NCBI GenBank assembly: GCA_016256075.1
Contig: SDVU01000449.1
Coordinates: 1-13,292 of the forward strand
Direction of reading: 5' to 3'
Origin: Dictyocoela muelleri
Lineage: Eukaryota > Microsporidia
Length of the DNA stretch: 13,292 nt
Shown: positions 7,137-13,292 of the stretch, in pieces
Layout of the letters: every line of letters starts with the position of its first letter
How positions within the stretch are numbered: position 1 is the stretch's first letter
Program-made: the position numbers and the translations under genes
Notes under the pieces: generated by a model
Seen by the model: the letters and a program-made list of their open reading frames with translations, nothing else
Database searches by the model: none
What the model was told of the DNA's origin: nothing

Positions 7137-7620
7137 TGATGAATTCATCAGTCAATAGACCCAAACACAATGACACAAATAACTTTGACAAAAGAAGTTT
7201 CAAAATGATTTTAGCCGAAACAGATATTGAGAATCAAATCGAAATAGAAATTATAGAAGACGTTCAAGCACAAAACGTCAATATTTGGACAGATAAAATA
7301 AAGGAATTAATTAAGAACAGTTCATACAGCAAAATGGGGTGTATTTCAATAATAAATTCGATAGTTTTTTATGAAATAAAAGAAAAATTCTGTAATCATA
7401 AAGATCAGAACAAGGCATTAGATGAAATTATTTCATTTAAATATGACTTATACTATTTTGAAAAATTGCAAAGCAATCTGAGAAATATAAAGCAAATTAG
7501 ACATTTAACAATAACAACTTATTATGAAGAAATAAAGAAAACTATTAACGAAATCGGAAGGTGTAAAAACTGGACAGAACAAGAAAAAAAGTTCTTTTTG
7601 AAACTAGATTTATTGAAAAC
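7004..7620 (+). pseudogene. Gag-like region of the Ty3/gypsy element
   Basis: This is the first coding region, rich in Lys, Glu, Ile and Asn, and it occupies the gag position. The frame opens at an ATG inside the LTR, next to the CCC signal, and crosses into the internal region; a double ATG at 7136-7141 at the LTR edge is the alternative start. The sequence is too diverged for me to recognise capsid motifs, so the assignment rests on position and on the zinc knuckle that follows. Fossil. Confidence 0.6.
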
Positions 7621-7799
7621 TTAACAAAAGAAACCCGTATTAAAATGACGGAAATGGAAAAATTTTCAAGTATTGATATCGTTAAATACATTACTTCTGT
7701 AGAAGAATCAGTTAATGAAAATTATAGGAATCAAACAAATTTCGACAACTTTAAAAATAAAAAACACGAAGATGCATTTGTAAAAGATGCAAAAAATCA

Positions 7800-8090
7800 A
7801 TATTGTACTTTCTATAGAACAAAAACACATGATACAAATGATTGTATACGATTAAAACAAATAAGAAAGGAAAAGAAACAAAATTTAGTAGTTAAAAATT
7901 TAGATAGAGAATCTGAACTTTTGCTTATTCGAGCAACGATTAATGAAATGAATTGCGAATGTTTAATTGACACGGGTACTAATTATTCAATCATTTCGAA
8001 GAATTCACAGGAGAGATTAAATCTCAAACCGATAAAAATAGAACCAATACGCTTACAGACGGCATCAAATGATTTTATTGAAGTGAATTA
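7800..8090 (+). pseudogene. Gag zinc-knuckle-like motif and aspartic protease region
   Basis: A nucleocapsid-like motif of the Ty3 type, starting YCTFYRT and ending HDTNDC, is encoded at 7801-7845. It is followed by a retropepsin-like segment with the active-site triplet DTG (7969-7977) in CLIDTGTNYSIISK. In retroelements this protease cuts the polyprotein into its mature parts. It lies in the expected place between gag and reverse transcriptase. Fossil. Confidence 0.75.
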
Positions 8091-8429
8091 AAAAAATTAA
8101 AACTCAACTATCTTTTGAAGGAATTAAAAACGCTCATTTCAAAATAGAATTTTTAATATCCAATGAACTTCCTGTTGGTATGTTACTCCGAAGTAATTTC
8201 TTAAGATCGAATAATGCAATAATATGCTTAAATTCCAACACATTGCAATTATCTGGTTTAACAACATCCCTAAAATCAAATAATAAAAACAAAATAAATA
8301 AGACACTATTAAATACGAAAGAGGAAATAATATCTGAAATTAATAATTCAAATATGCAAGGTTTAGGACAATATATATATGATAAACATAAAATATCACT
8401 CTTTTCAGAACCATCAATAACAGCAAAAC

Positions 8430-9070
8430 AATATGTTGTTCCATTTTCGATCAGAGATATGGCCAAAAAGCATATAAAAGAATTGTTAGACAAAAAAATT
8501 ATTCAAAAATCAGATTCAAAATATTGTTCTCCAGCATTTTTTATTCCCAAAAAAGACAATACATTACGGATGGTCGTTGATTATAGCAACATAAATAAAA
8601 GCACGATTAAGGAAGTTTTTCCCTGCCCAAACTTGCATGAATGTTTAACCGAGTTATCAAATAACAAAATATTTAGCAGTATAGACTTAAACATGGGATA
8701 TCATCAGATACTGATGGACGAAAACTCACAAAAATTTACTAGTTTTGTTATCCTGAATGAACAATATGAATATTTGAGAATGCCTTTTGGACTTACGATC
8801 CCCTAGGACATTCCAAAGAGCAATGCAAAATATACTTGGCGATCTTGAATATGTCAAAATATACTTAGATGATGTTTTAGTTCATAGTAAAAAATTAAAC
8901 GAACACCATATACATCTTAAAGAAGTCGTTAAAAAATTAAATAATTCAGGTATGAGTATAAATCTCAACAAAAGTGAATTTTTCAAGACAAAAATTGAGT
9001 ATCTGGGACATTTCATAACACCTAATGGATATCAGCCGAACTTAGAAAAAGTAGAAATTTACAAAAGAAA
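8430..9070 (+). pseudogene. Reverse transcriptase domain of the Ty3/gypsy element
   Basis: The classical Ty3/gypsy RT blocks are present in order: SPAFFIPKKDNTLRMVVDY, FSSIDLNMGYHQI, the catalytic YLDD (8862-8873) in KIYLDDVLVHSK, and EYLGHFITPNG. The enzyme copies the element RNA into DNA. The domain is easily recognised but belongs to the broken element. Confidence 0.88.
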
Positions 9071-9279
9071 TCCACTTCCAAGAACTAAAAAACAACTCCA
9101 AAAACTTATTGGAATTATTAATTGGTTTAGACCTTTTTTAGCTAAAATAAGTGAAAAAATTTTATTTCTGACTGACAAACTGAGATGTCAAAATAAGAAT
9201 TTTACATGGGAAATAAATGAAATAGATAACTTAACTGAGATTTAGAAAGAAATGAAAATTCACCATGGCTTAGTTATCC

Positions 9280-9660
9280 AAATTTTTCAGAAACATTCAT
9301 AATTGAAGTAGACGCCAGTGAAAGGGGAATAGGAGGCGTTATTTATCAAAAACATGGGGTCCTTGGCTTTTATAGCTACAAACTGAATGATGCTGAAACT
9401 CGATATTCAATAGTAGAGAAGGAAAGTTTCGCAATCTTCAAAATTATAACAAGATTCAAAATAATCCTATTAAACGGAAAAATTGTTGTTAAGACTGACA
9501 ACAGGAATAGTCTATTTAATCCTAAAGATTCAAATTCTAGAATCAATAGATGGCATGAGATATTAAGTGAATATGCTATAGAATATCAATTCATAAAAGG
9601 GGAAAATAATATTATATCAGACCAGTTATCCAGAAAATATAGTGGTCAAATAAATTCGAT
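9280..9660 (+). pseudogene. RNase H domain of the Ty3/gypsy element
   Basis: The region encodes a Ty3-type RNase H: IIEVDASERGIGGVIYQ with the first catalytic Asp at 9311, YSIVEKESFAIFKII, VVKTDNRNSL and the terminal ISDQLSRKY. It would remove RNA from the RNA/DNA hybrid. It sits directly after RT as expected. Fossil. Confidence 0.82.
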
Positions 9661-9699
9661 AATTTCGGGTATTGATTTAAAAAATAAAATATTCTAAAT

Positions 9700-10642
9700 T
9701 TATAAAAATCACGGACATCCGGGCAGTCTTAGAACATTTAAAACGCTAAAATTAGAGTATAATTTGAACATTCCATATCAAAAGGTAGTATCTACATTAA
9801 AATCATGCTTAGAATGCCGAAGAAATATAGAAGATAAAATTAAATTTGGTAAAATTGAGGGCGTTTTATACTCGGATTATCCATTTGAAGTTATTTCCTC
9901 TGATATCGTAGGTCCGTTTAAAAATTCGGCTTTTAATTTGAATCCACTCGACTCTAAATTCTTTCTCCTAACAATAACAGATATATTTACTAGAAATTCT
10001 GAAATTTTTTATTTGAAAGAAATAAATACTGAAAACATAATCAAGAAATGTTTCAAAATATTTTTTGAAACACATGAGTTTCCTAAAAAACTTATCACTG
10101 ACAATGGTAGGCAATATGTAAGCAGGGAATTTGAAAATTTCTTAACAATGAATAAAATTAAACATATAACAACTAGTACATATAATCCAACCTCAAATGG
10201 CATTTCGGAACGTCTTAATCAAACAATTATAAAAATTTTAAAAATTTATAAAAACCAAAATATTAAGAAAATAATAAATATAATTAAGAAAAATTTAAAC
10301 GAAACTTACAATACATCAATAGAAAATTTTCCAAATAAAATTTTAAAAGAATATGAATTAAATATGAACAAAAATTCAAAAATTATTGAGGAAATTAAGA
10401 ATATAAATCAAAATAAAAGAAAAAATAATCTTCAAATAATAAATAATAAGCGTAGAGATGTTATATTTAAAGAAGGCGATTTGGTATTTATAAAAAACCA
10501 TATAAAAGGAAAATTAGAAGAAAAATATAAAAGACCATATGAAATTACAAAAATTTTTAATAACATAAATATTATCGAAGTATCACAGCCAAATGGAGTT
10601 TTTAAAATAAATATCAAAAACGTAAAATTATTCAGAGCATAA
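9700..10642 (+). pseudogene. Integrase domain of the Ty3/gypsy element
   Basis: An N-terminal HHCC zinc-binding region (HGHPGSL with CLEC) is followed by the DDE core: SSDIVGPF, LITDNGRQYVSREF and NPTSNGISERLNQTI. The C-terminal part (FKEGDLVFIKN, then KYKRPYEITKIF and INIKNVKLFRA) resembles the GPY/F module of Ty3-type integrases. No chromodomain is visible after it. The region ends just before the polypurine tract. Fossil. Confidence 0.86.
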
Positions 10643-10649
10643 AATTTCT

Positions 10650-10662
10650 GGGAGAGGTAGAA
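10650..10662 (+). other. Polypurine tract
   Basis: gggagaggtagaa directly abuts the 3' LTR, where LTR retroelements prime plus-strand DNA synthesis. Confidence 0.65.
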
Positions 10663-10951
10663 TGTCGTGTATAGGACATTCACGACAAAATGATGTTAAA
10701 ATGAGATAAATTCGAGTTGATTATTAAAGGAGGATAAAAGGAGTAAATATTGGTTATGATTGACGATTGAACAGTTAACCCCTTTTAGAGGTATAAAAGG
10801 AAACAATTAAATAAACCCATGCTTTTTAACAAAAATTCTTCATTTTATAAAAACAGTCAGCCTGGAAGTTTAGGTCACCGCGAGACTTCAAACATAGTAT
10901 CTATCTATCATAGATATTTACTGGGACTTGCTCCACCACGTGGATAAGACA
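10663..10951 (+). repeat. 3' LTR of the Ty3/gypsy element
   Basis: The 289-bp LTR begins tgtcgtgtatag and ends gtggataagaca. It aligns end to end with the 5' LTR with about 14 substitutions and one single-base indel. It keeps the TATA-like box, the CCC-ATG context and the terminal 7-bp inverted repeat. Confidence 0.92.
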
Positions 10952-10956
10952 ATTAG
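10952..10956. repeat. Target-site duplication, right (ATTAG)
   Basis: Exact copy of 6842-6846 directly after the 3' LTR. It proves that both LTRs belong to one insertion and that the flanks were contiguous before it. Confidence 0.85.
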
Positions 10957-11275
10957 GAATAAAGGGCGTTTCGTCAACTTAAACGACCTTTTTCGCAAAA
11001 GACGAAAAAAACAGAGTGTCATTAAAAGAAGGGCTTTGAAAACAAAAAAAATCATCTTGAAACATAATTATTGCTCTTTCAGCCTAACAATCAAAATACA
11101 TCGTTTACAACCCAAAAGCCACTATATAATTAATAATATAAAAAAATGCGATGATTTGACAATAAATGACTACTATGACATTTTGAAAGAACTACAAAGT
11201 ACTTCCAGACATAAAAAATTTTTATTTTTTGACTCGATAATGGTCAATATAAATAGAGTTGTTGTGTTAAAATAG
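10952..11275 (+). pseudogene. Unrecognised open coding fragment beside the LTR
   Basis: About 107 codons are open from the target duplication to a TAG at 11273-11275. The peptide starts RNKGRFVNLNDLFRKRRKKQ and ends VNINRVVVLK; it is strongly basic early on and has no hydrophobic segment. I recognise no family. There is no ATG until a Met near the C-terminal end, so it is not a complete gene. It may be the 3' part of a host or element gene interrupted by the neighbouring insertions. Before the Ty3 insertion it lay only a few bases from the right end of the Tc1/mariner element. A chance open frame is possible but fairly long for such AT-rich DNA. Confidence 0.35.
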
Positions 11276-11589
11276 CCGAAAATACGTAACAGTTTCAATT
11301 TTTTTTTGAAAACAGCTATATGTAAGGTGACGTTCAAATCTACCTTTAGTTTTCGTAAATGATTTTCAATTAAATGGAATGTAATAATAACGATTTACCA
11401 TTGATTTATTTTTTATGAAAGAAAGTGAAATATGATAAAATAACTTTTTTGTTAGCCTGTAAAAGAATGCAAGGATAGATTTAAAATAAAAAAGTAAATT
11501 TAGACTTCGAGCGAACTAGTTATAAATGATGTAAAAGGTTTTTTGAAATCTTATTTCTTTAGATGCTTATTTTATTTAGGACAAATCGT
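11276..11589. other. AT-rich stretch without a recognisable gene
   Basis: Frames are short and broken. A small piece around 11460 (ECKDRFKI) recalls the cysteine part of a FLYWCH finger and would sit in the right place before the MULE-like remnant that follows, but this is too weak to call. Confidence 0.4.
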
Positions 11590-12060
11590 TTGACGCTGGA
11601 TATATTTGACGAAATTTTCTAAAGAGTTCATGATATCTACGGTGTTAAATCAACGTTAAAATGATTTTGTCTGGGTCTTTTGCCCAGAAAGAGGAAATTC
11701 TTTCTTATCAGAGTCGTTGAAAATTTATTAAATTATTGAAGAAGATTAGGAGGTTTTATAAACTCTTGAATGATTTAAAAAATGATAGATCTTTGAACAT
11801 TTAAACAAAAGTATATTTTGTGGAATGTTTACAGAAGGGTAATCAATAAAATTTCAGACCATCTAACTGTCTCAAAGGGTTCCGAAGACATCTCAACAGT
11901 CTAGTGTGAATAAAACAAACCCCGTATCATGTAATTTTAGGCGACTTAAACAAAGAAATGTCTTTTTTATAAAATACTTGGCATTGAAAGAAGATACGCC
12001 GAAAACTATTACAGATAACTGCCATGTATTTTTTAGAATTTATTATTCAAAAAAATAGTT
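11590..12060 (+). pseudogene. Faint remnant of a second MULE transposase
   Basis: Scattered pieces in shifting frames follow MULE order. RVHDIYGV-x(6)-FCLGLLPRKRK (about 11620-11695) resembles the family block F-x2-VYxIHG followed by PL-x3-LLPxK. RRVINKISDHLTVSKG and then RRHLNSLV (about 11835-11910) resemble the block AIN-x-I-x2-FP followed by GC-x-FHLxQ. FFIKYLALKEDTPKTI (about 11966-12010) resembles the helix after it. Many stops are present and no acidic catalytic residue can be placed with confidence. Each match is weak; the order and spacing make the case. Confidence 0.36.
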
Positions 12061-12767
12061 CAAAATCAGAGTCTTCTTTAGAAAGATGGTCACATTTAAT
12101 TTTTTTTTAAAAAAATAAGGTCATCTTTTAAAGAAAAGCAAAAAGGTGTTTTTATTTAAATAAAGAATTTATAATGAAAAAAACCTACCCATGACTTTAT
12201 ATTTATTTGACTTAAATTTTTCGATATTGAAGAATACTCTTCTTTTTTTTAGAAAGTAATATTGTTTCAAGTACAAAAAATGTCAAAAATGTAATTAAAT
12301 TCCCGAGATTCAATTTGATACGTCTAATTCAAACAAAAAGTTGATACATCCGTGTAAAAATAGAACTTATAGTAAAAAACAAAGCCTAGATTAGAACTAA
12401 ACTTGAATAAAAAAAATTAGTCTATGTGATATATTTAATACTTGTGGAGTAATTTGTAAACAGTTAATCGGGTATATGAAATTTAAGATACTACAATTTT
12501 ATCAATTAAAAAAAGTGTGTTATGAAATATTTTGATTATAAAGACTTTTTACTTTGAGGTTATGAATAATTATAAAACTTGACGAAACTGTATTAAGTAG
12601 GATATGAAAAATATGATATGCTACGAGTACTGATGATAATGTAAGGAACTAATGAATATTGGGTATAATTGATACTTATGACAAAAGATTTTTTTATTGA
12701 GCGTGTATAAAATCATCATGTTAATATTTTTGTCAAGTACATTAGAAGGTAAAATATGAGTATATAG
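12061..12767. other. AT-rich stretch without a recognisable gene
   Basis: No coding motif is visible. An imperfect hairpin occurs at about 12078-12136 (tctttagaaagatg with catcttttaaaga around a T-run and an A-run). The rest is low-complexity A/T sequence with many stops in every frame. Confidence 0.55.
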
Positions 12768-13001
12768 TCAATTTATTATGAAGAATTTTCTTTTTATCCC
12801 GGAGTAACTAAAAATCTTCGCTTATCTAACAAGGTTGTTAATCGTTCCGAAGGCTTTGAAAATAATGATGGAACACGTATAATACGTAAGGTTTATAGGT
12901 CCATTCAAAAAGTAGTATATGTAAATAACACATTTTTATACGGAAAAAACTTTGATAATTTCCTAAAAAGAATAACCTTTTGGAAGAAAATAATTAATTA
13001 G
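12768..13001 (+). pseudogene. Orphan 77-codon open fragment without a start codon
   Basis: The frame is open from just after a TAG to a TAG at 12999-13001. It begins SIYYEEFSFYPGVTKN, contains NNDGTRIIRKVYRSIQKVV and ends FWKKIIN. No Met occurs in it; an in-frame ATG lies upstream at about 12756 but is separated by the stop. Its composition is more protein-like (mixed Gly, Arg, Val, Phe, Tyr) than the flanks. I do not recognise it. It could be the last exon-like scrap of a lost gene or transposon, or chance. Confidence 0.25.
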
Positions 13002-13128
13002 ATTTCCTCGCAAATAATTTTTTATTATCTTTAAAGAAACATTAAAATAATATTTATGATAATTTCGATAAATTTAATAGTTGTTTCCAGATATTTTATT
13101 TTTTTAAAAAAATAATTCTTTAAGATAC

Positions 13129-13292
13129 ATATTACATGCTGACAACATCCATAGCTGCCAACCCGGAGAGTTGTCTCCTACCGTGGTCTGTGACCTTTGG
13201 GTCTTGGTGTTTCATTAATACGTCACTTCCTAAGCTACCCAGAAGCCCAGCTGTATACGCGATTTTCGTTTTATCAATGACTCAGCAGGATA
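13129..13292 (-). mobile_element. tRNA-derived SINE-like repeat, copy 3, cut by the window end
   Basis: The stretch matches 2345 to about 2510 of copy 1 in the same orientation with about 10 percent differences. Shared blocks are tgacaacatccatagctgcc, ttgtctcctaccgtggtctg, cacttcctaagctaccc, ctgtatacgcgat and tcaatgactcagcaggata. Only the 3' end and body are inside the window; the tRNA-like head should lie about 290 bp further right. The sharp common left edge (attacatg at 13131 and 2347) defines the 3' end of the repeat. Confidence 0.72.

Larger units (their letters stand above)
6847..10951 (+). mobile_element. Ty3/gypsy LTR retrotransposon, near full length but broken
   Basis: This fossil Ty3/gypsy (Metaviridae-type) element has two LTRs (6847-7136 and 10663-10951), both TG to CA, and a perfect 5-bp target duplication ATTAG (6842-6846 and 10952-10956). 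Domain order is gag-like region with zinc knuckle, protease, reverse transcriptase, RNase H, integrase. Protease and integrase placed on either side of RT-RNase H in this order indicate Ty3/gypsy rather than Copia. A purine-rich tract (10650-10662) lies directly before the 3' LTR. I see no envelope-like gene. The LTRs differ at about 14 of 289 positions plus one indel, or about 5 percent, so the insertion is moderately young. The coding part carries about five breaks and cannot be functional as it stands. Confidence 0.93.

Noticed and set aside
8134-8493. Minus-strand open frame opposite the retroelement
   Set aside because: It is antisense to the protease-RT region, AT-rich, and has no start signal; similar antisense frames opposite integrase were dismissed for the same reason.

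Overview
The window is about three-quarters A+T by eye and is packed with transposable elements. I see no clearly intact host gene. The best guess for the organism is a microsporidian with an expanded, repeat-rich genome. The main reason is a CCC or CCCC tract within 0-3 bases of the start codon in three unrelated elements: the Merlin transposase at 159, the Tc1/mariner transposase at 5120 and the Ty3 frame at 7004. A CCC-like signal just upstream of the start codon is a known mark of microsporidian genes. The element mix (Merlin, MULE, Tc1/mariner, Ty3/gypsy) is also compatible with that group. This assignment is an inference; another AT-rich eukaryote cannot be excluded.

Layout. Positions 1-1400 hold an apparently intact Merlin (IS1595/ISXO2-like) transposase gene (159-1043), with a short direct repeat outside both ends. 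It is followed by two near-perfect long palindromes (1107-1361 and 1403-1544). Positions 1545-2344 show no gene. Positions 2345-2800 carry the first copy of a roughly 450-bp dispersed repeat. Read on the minus strand, this repeat begins with a tRNA-like head that has perfect A-box and B-box Pol III promoter elements, so it looks like a SINE. A divergent second copy lies at about 6225-6660, and a third is cut by the window end (13129-13292). Positions 2821-4190 are a decayed MULE transposase with a FLYWCH-like finger, followed by a 4 x 16-bp tandem repeat (4349-4412).

Positions 4977-6836 are a dead Tc1/mariner-like element. Its long inverted ends contain iterated motifs of about 21 bp, and the second SINE-like copy sits inside it. 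A Ty3/gypsy LTR retrotransposon (6847-10951) is inserted a few bases beyond its right end. That retroelement has two 289-290-bp LTRs differing by about 5 percent and a perfect 5-bp target duplication (ATTAG). It retains recognisable gag, protease, reverse transcriptase, RNase H and integrase regions, but it is broken by about five lesions and is treated here as a fossil. To its right lie an unrecognised open coding fragment (to 11275), a faint second MULE-like remnant (about 11590-12060), AT-rich sequence without genes, a short orphan open frame (12768-13001) and the third SINE-like copy.

How the parts fit. The nesting gives a relative history. The Tc1/mariner element is older than the SINE-like copy inside it. 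The Ty3 element is moderately young but already broken. Only the Merlin transposase still looks able to encode a functional enzyme.
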